From positions 1-26,179 of the forward strand of contig JAUCBJ010005508.1 in the NCBI GenBank assembly GCA_032718475.1: a DNA stretch of 26,179 nt, written 5' to 3'. Under the pieces are notes generated by a model that was given only the letters and a program-made list of their open reading frames with translations, ran no database searches and was not told the DNA's origin. Below are positions 14,201 through 23,206 of this stretch, one piece after another; the first letter of the stretch is position 1, and every line of letters begins with the position of its first letter. Origin of the DNA: Nemertoderma westbladi. Its lineage: Eukaryota > Xenacoelomorpha > Nemertodermatida > Nemertodermatidae. A program made the translations under genes and the position numbers.

Positions 14201-17200
14201 CCAACAACTGTTACAGATAAAGGTAATGCAGTCCCAGCTGGAACCGTTCCACCTCCAACAACTGTAGGAGATAATGGTAATGCAGTCCCAACAGGTACCG
14301 TTCCACCTCCAACAACTGTTTCAGATAATGGTAATGGAGTACCAACGGGAACCGTTCCACCTCCAACAACTGTAGGAGATAATGGTAATGGAGTCCCAAC
14401 AGGAACCGTTCCACCTCCAACAACTGTTACACATAATGGTAATGAAGTCCCAGCTGGAACCGTACCACCTCCAACAACTGTAGGAGATAATGGTAATGGA
14501 GTACCAACGGGAACCGTTCCACCTCCAACAACTGTAGGAGATAATGGTAATGGAGTCCCAACGGGAACCGTTCCACCTCCAACAACTGTTTCAGATAATG
14601 GTAATGGAGTACCAACGGGAACCGTTCCACCTCCAACAACTGTAGGAGATAATGGTGATGGAGTCCCAACAGGAACCGTTCCACCTCCAACAACTGTAGG
14701 AGATAATGGTAATGGAGTCCCAACTGGAACCGTTCCACCTCCAACAACTGTAGGAGATAATGGTAATGCAGTCCCAACAGGTACCGTTCCACCTCCAACA
14801 ACTGTTTCAGATAATGGTAATGGAGTACCAACGGGAACCGTTCCACCTCCAACAACTGTAGGAGATAATGGTGATGGAGTCCCAACAGGAACCGTTCCAC
14901 CTCCAACAACTGTAGGAGATAATGGTAATGGAGTCCCAACTGGAACCGTTCCACCTCCAACAACTGTAGGAGATAATGGTAATGGAGTCCCAACGGGAAC
15001 CGTTCCACCTCCAACAACTGTTTCAGATAATGGTAATGCAGTCCCAACTGGAACCGTTCCACCTCCAACAACTGTTACAGATAATGGTAATGGAGTCCCA
15101 ACTAGAACCGTTCCACCTCCAACAACTGTAGGAGATAATGGTAATGGAGTACCAACGAGAACCGTTCCACCTCCAACAACTGTTTCAGATAATGGTAATG
15201 CAGTCCCAACTGGAACCGTTCCACCTCCAACAACTGTTTCAGATAATGGTAATGCAGTCCCAACTGGAACCGTTCCACCTCCAACAACTGTTACAAATAA
15301 TGGTAATGGAGTCCCAACTGGAACCGTTCCACCTCCAACAACTGTAGGAGATAATGGTAATGGAGTACCAACGGGAACCGTTCCACCTCCAACAACTGTT
15401 TCAGATAATGGTAATGCAGTCCCAACTGGAACCGTTCCACCTCCAACAACTGTAGGAGATAATGGTAATGCAGTCCCAACTGGAACCGTTCCACCTCCAA
15501 CAACTGTTTCAGATAATGGTAATGCTGTCCCAACTGGAACCGTTCCACCTCCAACAACTGTAGGAGATAATGGTAATGGAGTACCAACGGGAACCGTTCC
15601 ACCTCCAACAACTGTTTCAGATAATGGTAATGCAGTCCCAACTGGAACCGTTCCACCTCCAACAACTGTTACAGATAATGGTAATGGAGTCCCAACTGGA
15701 GCCGTTCCACCTCCAACAACTGTAGGAGATAATGGTAATGGAGTACCAACGGGAACCGTTCCACCTCCAACAACTGTTTCAGATAATGGTAACGCAGTCC
15801 CAACTGGAACCGTTCCACCTCCAACAACTGTTACAGGTAATGGTAATGGAGTCCCAACTGGAACCGTTCCACCTCCAACAACTGAAGGAGATAATGGTAA
15901 TGGAGTGCCAACGGGAACCGTTACACCTCCAACAACTGTTTCAGATAATGGTAATGCATTCCCAACTGGAACCGTTCCACCTCCAACAACTGTAGGAGAT
16001 AATGGTAATCCAGTCCCAACAGGAACCGTTCCACCACCAACAACTGTAGGAGATAATGGTAATGCAGTCCCAACTGGAACCGTTCCACCTCCAACAACTG
16101 TTACAGATAATGGTAATGGAGTCCCAACTGGAACCGTTCAACCTCCAACAACTGTTACAGATAATGGTAATGCAGTCCCAACAGGAACGGTTCCACCTCC
16201 AACAACTGTTTCAGATAACGGTAATGCAGTCCAAACAGGAACCGTTCCACCTCCAACAACTGTAGGAGATAATGGTATTGCAGTCCCAACACGAACCGTT
16301 CCACCTCCAACAACTGTTACAGATAATGGTAATGGAGTACCAACGGGAACCGTTCCACCTCCAACAACTGTTTCAGATAATGGTAATGCAGTCCCAACAG
16401 GAACCGTTCCACCTCCAACAACTGTTTCAGATAATGGTAATGCAGTCCAAACAGGAACCGTTCCACCTCCAACAACTGTAGGAGATAATGGTAATGCAGT
16501 CCCAACAGGAACCGTTCCACCTCCAACAACTGTTTCAGATAATGGTAATGCTGTCCCAACTGGAACCGTTCCACCTCCAACAACTGTAGGAGATAATGGT
16601 AATCCAGTCCCAGCAGGAACCGTTCCACCTCCAACAACTGTTACAGATAATGGTAATGCAGTCCCAACTGGAACCGCTCCACCTCCAACAACTGTAGGAG
16701 ATAATGGTAATGGAGTACCAACGGGAACCGTTCCACCTCCAACAACTGTAGGAGATAATGGTAATGGAGTACCAACGGGAACCGTTCCACCTCCAACAAC
16801 TGTTACAGATAAGGGTAATGGAGTTCCAACAGGAACCGTTCCACCTCCAACAACTGTAGGAGATAGTGGTAATGCAGTCCAAACAGGAACCGTTCCACCT
16901 CCAACAACTGTAGGAGATAATGGTAATGGAGTCCCAACTGGAACCGTTCCACCTCCAACAACTGTAGGAGATAATGGTAATGGAGTCCCAACAGGAACCG
17001 TTCCACCTCCAACAACTGTAGGAGATAATGGTAATGGAGTCCCAACTGGAACCGTTCCACCTCCAACAACTGTAGGAGATAATGGTAATGGAGTCCCAAC
17101 GGGAACCGTTCCACCTCCAACAACTGTAGGAGATAATGGTAATGGAGTACCAACGGGAACCGTTTCACCTCCAACAACTGTTACAGATAATGGTAATGCA

Positions 17201-20200
17201 GTCCCAACTGGAACCATTCCACCTCCAACAACTGTAGGAGATAATGGTAATGGAGTACCAACGGGAACTGTTCCACCTCCAACAACTGTTACAGATAATG
17301 GTAATGCAGTCCCAGCTGGAACCGTTCCACCTCCAACAACTGTAGGAGATAATGGTAATGGAGTACCAACGGGAACCGTTCCACCTCCAACAACTGTTAC
17401 AGATAATGGTAATGCAGTCCCAGCTGGAACCGTTCCACCTCCAACAACTGTAGGAGATAATGGTAATGCAGTCCCAACAGGTACCGTTCCACCTCCAACA
17501 ACTGTTTCAGATAATGGTAATGGAGTACCAACGGGAACCGTTCCACCTCCAACAACTGTAGGAGATAATGGTAATGGAGTTCCAACAGGAACCGTTCCAC
17601 CTCCAACAACTGTAGGAGATAGTGGTAATGCAGTCCAAACAGGAACCGTTCCACCTCCAACAACTGTTACAGATAATGGTAATGCAGTCCAAACTGGAAC
17701 CGTTCCACCTCCAACAACTGTTACAGATAATGGTAATGGAGTGCCAACAGGAACCGTTCCACCTCCAACAACTGTAGGAGATAATGGTAATGTAGTCCAA
17801 ACAGGAACCGTTCCACCTCCAACAACTGTTTCAGATAATGGTAATGCAGTCCCAACAGGAACCGTTCCACCTCCAACAACTGTTTCAGATAATGTTAATG
17901 CAGCCCAAACAGGAACCGTTCCACCTCCAACAACTGTAGGAGATAATGGTAATGCAGTCCCAACAGGAACCGTTCCACCTCCAACAACTGTTTCAGATAA
18001 TGGTAATGCTGTCCCAACAGGAACCGTTCCACCTCCAACAACTGTAGGAGATAATGGTAATGCAGTCCCAACTGGAACCGTTCCACCTCCAACAACTGTA
18101 GGAGTTAATGGTAATGCAGTCCCAACTGGAACCGTTCCACCTCCAACAACTGTAGGAGATAATGGTAATGCAGTCCCAACTGGAACCGTTGCACCTCCAA
18201 CAACTGTAGGAGATAATGGTAATGCAGTCCCAACTGGAACCGTTCCACCTCCAACAACTGTAGGAGATAATGGTAATGCTGTCCCAACAGCAACCGTTCC
18301 ACCTCCAACAACTATACGAGATAATGGTAATGCAGTCCCAACTGGAACCGTTCCACCTCCAACAATTGTAGGAGATAATGGTAATGCAGTCCCAACTGGA
18401 ACCGTTCCACCTCCAACAACTGTTTTAGATAATGGTAATGCTGTCCCAACTGGAACCGTTCCACCTCCAACAACTGTAGGAGATAATGGTAATGCAGTCT
18501 CAACTGGAACCGTTCCACCTCCAACAACTGTAGGAGATAATGGTAATCCAGTCCCAGCAGGAACCGTTCCACCTCCAACAACTGTTACAGATAATGGTAA
18601 TGGAGTACCAACGGGAACCGTTCCACCTCCAACAACTGTAGGAGATAATGGTAATGCAGTCCCAACAGGAACCGTTCCACCTCCAACAACTGTTTCAGAT
18701 AATGGTAATGCAGTCCCAACTGGAACCGTTCCACCTCCAACAACTGTAGGAGATAATGGTAATGGAGTCCCAACTGGAACCGTTCCACCTCCAACAACTG
18801 TAGGAGATAATGGTAATGGAGTCCCAACAGGAACCGTTCCACCTCCGACAACTGTAGGAGATAATGGTAATGGAGTCCCAACTGGAACCGTTCCACCTCC
18901 AACAACTGTAGGAGATAATGGTAATGGAGTCCCAACGGGAACCGTTCCACCTCCAACAACTGTAGGAGATAATGGTAATGGAGTACCAACGGGAACCGTT
19001 TCACCTCCAACAACTGTTACAGATAATGGTAATGCAGTCCCAACTGGAACCATTCCACCTCCAACAACTGTAGGAGATAATGGTAATGGAGTACCAACGG
19101 GAACTGTTCCACCTCCAACAACTGTTACAGATAATGGTAATGCAGTCCCAGCTGGAACCGTTCCACCTCCAACAACTGTAGGAGATAATGGTAATGGAGT
19201 ACCAACGGGAACCGTTCCACCTCCAACAACTGTTACAGATAATGGTAATGCAGTCCCAGCTGGAACCGTTCCACCTCCAACAACTGTAGGAGATAATGGT
19301 AATGCAGTCCCAACAGGTACCGTTCCACCTCCAACAACTGTTTCAGATAATGGTAATGGAGTACCAACGGGAACCGTTCCACCTCCAACAACTGTAGGAG
19401 ATAATGGTAATGGAGTTCCAACAGGAACCGTTCCACCTCCAACAACTGTAGGAGATAGTGGTAATGCAGTCCAAACAGGAACCGTTCCACCTCCAACAAC
19501 TGTTACAGATAATGGTAATGCAGTCCAAACTGGAACCGTTCCACCTCCAACAACTGTTACAGATAATGGTAATGGAGTGCCAACAGGAACCGTTCCACCT
19601 CCAACAACTGTAGGAGATAATGGTAATGCAGTCCAAACAGGAACCGTTCCACCTCCAACAACTGTTTCAGATAATGGTAATGCAGTCCCAACAGGAACCG
19701 TTCCACCTCCAACAACTGTTTCAGATAATGTTAATGCAGCCCAAACAGGAACCGTTCCACCTCCAACAACTGTAGGAGATAATGGTAATGCAGTCCCAAC
19801 AGGAACCGTTCCACCTCCAACAACTGTTTCAGATAATGGTAATGCTGTCCCAACAGGAACCGTTCCACCTCCAACAACTGTAGGAGATAATGGTAATGCA
19901 GTCCCAACTGGAACCGTTCCACCTCCAACAACTGTAGGAGTTAATGGTAATGCAGTCCCAACTGGAACCGTTCCACCTCCAACAACTGTAGGAGATAATG
20001 GTAATGCAGTCCCAACTGGAACCGTTGCACCTCCAACAACTGTAGGAGATAATGGTAATGCAGTCCCAACTGGAACCGTTCCACCTCCAACAACTGTAGG
20101 AGATAATGGTAATGCTGTCCCAACAGCAACCGTTCCACCTCCAACAACTATACGAGATAATGGTAATGCAGTCCCAACTGGAACCGTTCCACCTCCAACA

Positions 20201-22537
20201 ATTGTAGGAGATAATGGTAATGCAGTCCCAACTGGAACCGTTCCACCTCCAACAACTGTTTTAGATAATGGTAATGCTGTCCCAACTGGAACCGTTCCAC
20301 CTCCAACAACTGTAGGAGATAATGGTAATGCAGTCCCAACTGGAACCGTTCCACCTCCAACAACTGTAGGAGATAATGGTAATCCAGTCCCAGCAGGAAC
20401 CGTTCCACCTCCAACAACTGTTACAGATAATGGTAATGGAGTACCAACGGGAACCGTTCCACCTCCAACAACTGTAGGAGATAATGGTAATGCAGTCCCA
20501 ACAGGAACCGTTCCACCTCCAACAACTGTTTCAGATAATGGTAATGCAGTCCCAACTGGAACCGTTCCACCTCCAACAACTGTAGGAGATAATGGTAATG
20601 CCGTCCCAACTGGAACCGTTCCACCTCCAACAACTGTTACAGATAATGGTAATGGAGTCCCAACTGGAACCGTTCCACCTCCAACAACTGTCGGAGATAA
20701 TGGTTATCCAGTCCCAGCAGGAACCGTTCCACCTCCAACAACTGTTACAGATAATGGTAATGCAGTCCCAACTGGAACCGTTCCACCTCCAACAACTGTT
20801 ACAGATAATGGTAATGGAGTCCCAACTGGAACCGTTCCACCTCCAACAACTGTAGGAGATAATGGTAATCCAGTCCCAGCAGGAACCGTTCCACCAACAA
20901 CAACTGTTACAGATAATGGTAATGCAGTCCCAACTGGAACCGTTCCACCTCCAACAACTGTTTCAGATAATGGTAATGCAGTCCCAACTGGAACCGTTCC
21001 ACCTCCAACAACTGTAGGAGATAATGGTAATGGAGTACCAACGGGAACCGTTCCACCTCCAACAACTGTAGGAGATAATGGTAATGCAGTCCCAACTGGA
21101 ACCGTTCCACCTCCAACAACTGTAGGAGATAATGGTAATGCAGTCCCAACTGGAACCATTCCACCTCCAACAACTCTAGGAGATAATGGTAATGGAGTAC
21201 CAACGGGAACCGTTCCAGCTCCAACAACTGTAGGAGATAATGGTAATGCAGTCCCAACTGGAACCGTTCCACCTACAACAACTGTACGAGATAATGGTAA
21301 TGGAGTCCCAACAGGAACCGTTCAACCTCTAACAACTGTAGAAGATAATGGTAATGCAGTCCCAACTGGAACCGTTCCACCTCCAACAACTGTAGGAGAT
21401 AATGGTAATCCAGTCCCAACAGAAACCGTTCCACCTCCATCAACTATAGGAGATAATGGTAATGCAGTCCCAACTGGAACCGTTCCACCTCCAACAACTG
21501 TTACAGATAATGGTAATGCAGTCCCAACAGGAACCGTTCCACCTCCAACAACTGTTTCAGATAATAGTAATGGAGTCCCAACAGGAACCGTTCCACCTCC
21601 AACAACTGTAGCAGATAATGGTAATGGAGTACCAACGGGAACCGTTCCACCTCCAACAACTGTTACAGATAATGGTAATGGAGTACCAACGGGAACCGTT
21701 CCACCTCCAACAACTGTTTCAGATAATGGTAATGCAGTTCCAACTGGAACCGTTCCACCTCCAACAACTGTAGGAGATAATGGTAATCCAGTCCCAACAG
21801 GAACCGTTCCACCTCCATCAACTATAGGAGATAATGGTAATGGAGTCCCAACTGGAACCGTTCCACCTCCAACAACTGTAGGAGATAATGGTAATGGAGT
21901 ACCAACGGGAACCGTTCCACCTCCAACAACTGTACGAGATAATGGTAATGGAGTACCAACGGGAACCGTTCCACCTCCAACAACTGTTACAGATAATGGT
22001 AATGGAGTACCAACGGGAACCGTTCCACCTCCAACAACTGTTAGAGATAATGGCAATGCAGTCCCAACTGGAACCGTTCCACCTCCAACAACTGTTACAG
22101 ATAATGGTAAAGCAGTCCCAACAAGACCCCCGGCAACAGGGACAGAAAACATGACAACAAATACCGGTCTAAAATTTATTCTAAATAGGGAAATTCCGGA
22201 TATAATATATAGTGATAACGAAAACCATTTTGAAGATGTAAGACCCCATTTAGTAACCGTAACGGAAGTTGTACCACCCCATTTGCAAACAGTGAGCGAG
22301 ATTGATTCTAAAACGGCAACTACAAAAAATGCACAGTTGTCCGACCACATGAAAATACCAACATTAACATTGCTACCTTCTCAACCGAAGACCGATGAAA
22401 TTCCACTATTTGATAACACCAGTCCGAAGCATGTTCCTACTTCTGTAAAAGAACCCGACAATAGCGGTGAGGGGAGTAACATTGATAATCATGTTAATGG
22501 TGTAAATTCTGATGGAAAATATTGTCTATGTTGGTAA
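2217..22537 (+). CDS. Giant EGF-like / Thr-Pro-rich 18-residue repeat protein (single exon, partial gene)
   Basis: This is one ~20.3-kb exon of about 6,770 codons. In order it encodes the end of an EGF-like module, two complete six-cysteine EGF-like modules (2244-2474), the start of a third, a Ser/Thr-rich linker (to 2795), about 357 copies of an 18-residue Thr/Pro-rich unit (2796-22123), and a unique tail to TAA 22535-22537. GTG at 2286 and GTG at 15905 are merely the first start-like codons in each frame; the frame is open upstream of both, so neither is a real start. The frame is position 0 mod 3 up to about 11417 and 2 mod 3 from 11462, because a 95-bp patch lacks 13 bases in net. EGF modules and Thr-rich repeats indicate a secreted or membrane-bound extracellular protein, mucin-like or adhesive. 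No signal peptide or transmembrane segment lies in this exon, so other exons are needed. I do not recognise a named gene, and the function is unknown. Confidence 0.72.
2235..2490 (+). other. EGF-like module region (two complete, two partial)
   Basis: The first complete module has cysteines at 2244, 2265, 2283, 2310, 2316 and 2349 (first base of codon). They are spaced C-x6-C-x5-C-x8-C-x-C-x10-C, with the usual C-G after the second Cys and a Gly after the fifth. The second runs from 2361 to 2474, C-x6-C-x5-C-x10-C-x-C-x10-C, and includes CGENSLC and CICKDGY. Modules are joined by short C-x2/3-C links: ECSIC, KCKSIC, RCVPIC. ECSIC at the exon start therefore looks like the end of a preceding EGF module in an upstream exon. 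RCVPICADGSQSC looks like the first two cysteines of a third module that breaks off into the linker. EGF modules act outside the cell in protein contacts. I see no clear calcium-binding N-terminal motif. Confidence 0.88.
2491..2795 (+). other. Ser/Thr-rich linker between EGF modules and repeat array
   Basis: About 100 codons rich in Thr, Ala, Gln, Ser and acidic residues, with runs such as LTTTTAHE and TTETAATSPTTGTTNDDDTD. It has one N-glycosylation sequon (NDS, about 2610). The stretch at about 2676-2730 (TDAVPADVVPTERV) resembles a decayed repeat unit and may show what the repeat grew from. Thr clusters suit mucin-type O-glycosylation, which is an inference from composition. Confidence 0.7.
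4936..6336 (+). repeat. Long-range duplicated block (partner near 13347-14747)
   Basis: Unit order and rare variants recur about 8,411 bp downstream, which is 156 units minus the 13 lost bases. Examples are AACAATTG (TIV) near 5254 and 13665, GATGATGG (GDDGNG) near 5320 and 13731, and the ACC-ATT (TIPPP) unit near 5615 and 14026. Agreement weakens toward the right part, where unit order differs. Exact ends were not resolved by eye. Confidence 0.6.
7560..8990 (+). repeat. Higher-order repeat, copy 1 (partner at +2,376 bp)
   Basis: About 26 units match 9936-11366 at a fixed offset of 2,376 bp (44 units). Shared rare markers include the VQT unit (GCAGTCC at 7653 and 10029), TVTV units near 7934 and 10310, and the GTGNV-PPPST-VAN block near 8851 and 11227. 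Differences include CCACCACC/CTACCACC (about 7944/10320), a DNGN/DIGN change (about 8720/11097) and an A/V change near 8932. Confidence 0.75.
9936..11366 (+). repeat. Higher-order repeat, copy 2 (partner at -2,376 bp)
   Basis: This is the second copy of the 44-unit-offset block. It carries the private GATATT (DIGNG) variant at 11097 and ends exactly at the frame-breaking patch. The first copy continues normally there with a DNGNPVPTG unit. Confidence 0.75.
11367..11461 (+). other. Frame-breaking patch: two shortened repeat units (46 and 49 bp)
   Basis: The unit starting at 11367 is 46 bp instead of 54, and the next, starting at 11413, is 49 bp. Missing bases are scattered: within GGTAATGCAG, CAACTGGAAC and GTAGGAGAT in the first, and within GGTAATGGAG, GTCCCAAC and ACTGGAAC in the second. 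The net loss is 13 bases. The first frame ends at the TAG of TGTAGATAA (11415-11417), and the repeat frame resumes in another phase at 11462. Every other unit in the window keeps 54 bp. Scattered losses confined to 95 bp look like uncorrected long-read error or a poor contig join. A true disruption cannot be excluded. Confidence 0.8.
11567..12163 (+). repeat. 597-bp segment repeated from 10770-11366
   Basis: The offset is 797 bp, which equals 15 units minus the 13 bases lost in the patch. Unit order is the same on both sides: TDN-G, GDN-G, SDN-A, TNN-G, GDI-G, SDN-A-VPTR, GDN-G-VPTGN, ANN-A-VST, GDN-G, SDN. Both copies carry the rare TNN, DIG, VPTR and ANN variants. I saw no difference between them by eye. 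This copy then continues into DNGNPVPTG, as the block at 8990 does. Confidence 0.75.
16916..18751 (+). repeat. 34-unit higher-order repeat, copy 1 (1,836 bp)
   Basis: This block is followed directly by a second copy. Markers found at a constant +1,836 offset include GTTTCACC (17163), GGAACTGTT (about 17265), GATAGTGG (about 17620), AATGTTAATGCAGCCC (about 17892), GGAGTTAATGG (about 18100), GTTGCACC (about 18188), ACAGCAACC (about 18277), ACTATACGAG (about 18311) and GTTTTAGAT (about 18422). Confidence 0.88.
18752..20587 (+). repeat. 34-unit higher-order repeat, copy 2 (1,836 bp)
   Basis: A direct tandem copy of 16916-18751. I saw three base differences by eye: T/C at 17793/19629 (Val/Ala codon), T/C at 18500/20336 (Ser/Pro codon) and A/G at 17011/18847 (silent). 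Others may have been missed. The copy ends where the next unit changes from GGAGTCC to GCCGTCC (20588 onward). High identity means a very recent duplication or an assembly duplication. Confidence 0.88.
22124..22534 (+). other. Non-repetitive C-terminal tail of the repeat protein
   Basis: About 137 codons after the last unit, starting RPPATGTENMTT and ending DGKYCLCW. It is hydrophilic and rich in Pro, Thr, Asp, Asn and Val, with two N-glycosylation sequons (NMT near 22149 and NTS near 22414). It has no transmembrane segment or GPI-like hydrophobic end. The only cysteines are in the final CLC, which resembles the fourth and fifth cysteines of an EGF module (C-x-C). That hints the protein may continue in another exon. 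I recognise no domain. Confidence 0.65.
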
Positions 22538-22539
22538 AA
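22531..22539 (+). promoter_or_regulatory. Possible 5' splice donor overlapping the stop codon
   Basis: The apparent stop TAA (22535-22537) lies inside TTG|GTAAAAC, an acceptable donor with GT at 22534-22535. If it is used, the exon ends in phase 2 after 22533, the stop is intronic, and the protein continues downstream outside what I can identify. If it is not used, the protein ends in Cys-Trp. Confidence 0.35.
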
Positions 22540-22937
22540 CAGACGAACTTTTATATGGTGATTGTTTTTATATACTCCTCTTTGGTTTATAATATTATGT
22601 GATGACTAATTTATGTTATATTATGATTTATTGTGACTTGTTATGACTTACGAGTTACAAACTTAACAAACATCAACATTGTTTATGTTTGTATTATAAT
22701 CTTACCTTTGGCCCATTAATGGTTTTGAGCGATATGTGAGGTGGTGGGTGGGTTGTAAATTAAATACAAGTCAATTGTTATTGAAAGTAGTACAGTAGAG
22801 ATAGAGTAATTAAACTTAAGTTTATGGAGTAAAGATCATGTTATATGAAAAAACAACCGTTTTCTAGATCAGATTGTTTTTGTACAACCCAACCATGCTG
22901 CCTGCCTATGAGTATTGTATCAGCGTTATAGATAAGG

Positions 22938-22970
22938 GGGAAGTGAAACAAGCGTCCTGCTTGACTTCCC
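22938..22970. other. Bulged inverted repeat (hairpin)
   Basis: GGGAAGT (22938-22944) pairs with ACTTCCC (22964-22970), and CAAGC (22949-22953) pairs with GCTTG (22959-22963). A 4-base bulge GAAA lies on the left arm and the loop is GTCCT. The total is 12 base pairs. The function is unknown. Confidence 0.6.
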
Positions 22971-23072
22971 TACCTAGTGAATATAAAATGCTATTGAACA
23001 CATTAGCATACGGGTACCACTAACTCAATCGGTGTGTCTGTTTATCTGTTATTAGGAGCCCACTCGACAGCG

Positions 23073-23143
23073 GGATACTTACTGTAAAAATCTGCAGGAT
23101 ACTTACTGTAAAAATCTGCAGGATACTTACTGTAAAAATCTCA
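23073..23143 (+). repeat. 24-bp tandem repeat, 3 copies
   Basis: Copies start at 23073, 23097 and 23121, each beginning GGATACTTACTG and ending AAAAATCTGCA. The third copy has lost one base (ATCTCA). It is followed directly by GGATATATAAC and then an (ACTG)n tract. Confidence 0.95.
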
Positions 23144-23154
23144 GGATATATAAC

Positions 23155-23175
23155 ACTGACTGACTGACTGACTGA
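23155..23175 (+). repeat. (ACTG)5 microsatellite
   Basis: Five perfect ACTG copies directly after the 24-bp repeat. They are followed at 23190-23206 by a perfect hairpin, CAGGCA-CTTCC-TGCCTG. The order tandem repeat, tetranucleotide tract, hairpin resembles short non-autonomous elements of invertebrates. Confidence 0.9.
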
Positions 23176-23189
23176 AAATTATCTAGGTT

Positions 23190-23206
23190 CAGGCACTTCC
23201 TGCCTG
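23190..23206. other. Perfect 6-bp hairpin
   Basis: CAGGCA (23190-23195), loop CTTCC, TGCCTG (23201-23206). It lies 15 bp after the (ACTG)n tract and may be part of the same element. Confidence 0.6.

Larger units (their letters stand above)
2796..22123 (+). repeat. Coding 54-bp tandem array, ~357 units of 18 residues
   Basis: The unit consensus is VPTGTVPPPTTVGDNGNA. I counted by position. The GAT codon of the DNGN motif first occurs at 2835 and recurs exactly every 54 bp to 11367 (158 steps). It then passes two shortened units of 46 and 49 bp, and runs from 11462 exactly every 54 bp to 22100 (197 steps). Variable positions are few: the residue before DNGN (G, T, S, R, A, rarely E or L); A/G/P after DNGN; VPT, VPA, VST or VQT; and G, R or V before TV. 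Synonymous codons are also nearly fixed, which points to recent homogenisation by unequal exchange or conversion. Each unit has about four Thr and four Pro and no N-glycosylation sequon that I found. Confidence 0.95.

Noticed and set aside
15905-15907. GTG as the start of a second, separate repeat gene (15905-22537)
   Set aside because: The same frame is open from 11462 with exact 54-bp spacing. The frame only lacks start-like codons before this point.
2796-22123. CRISPR-like repeat array
   Set aside because: Units are contiguous, coding, and vary at codon sites. There are no unique spacers, and the context is a eukaryotic gene.
22755-22820. Poly(A) signals ATTAAA at 22759 and 22809 as the certain gene end
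   Set aside because: Such hexamers are frequent by chance in AT-rich DNA, and the exon may be spliced at 22534. They are kept only as candidates within the flank entry.
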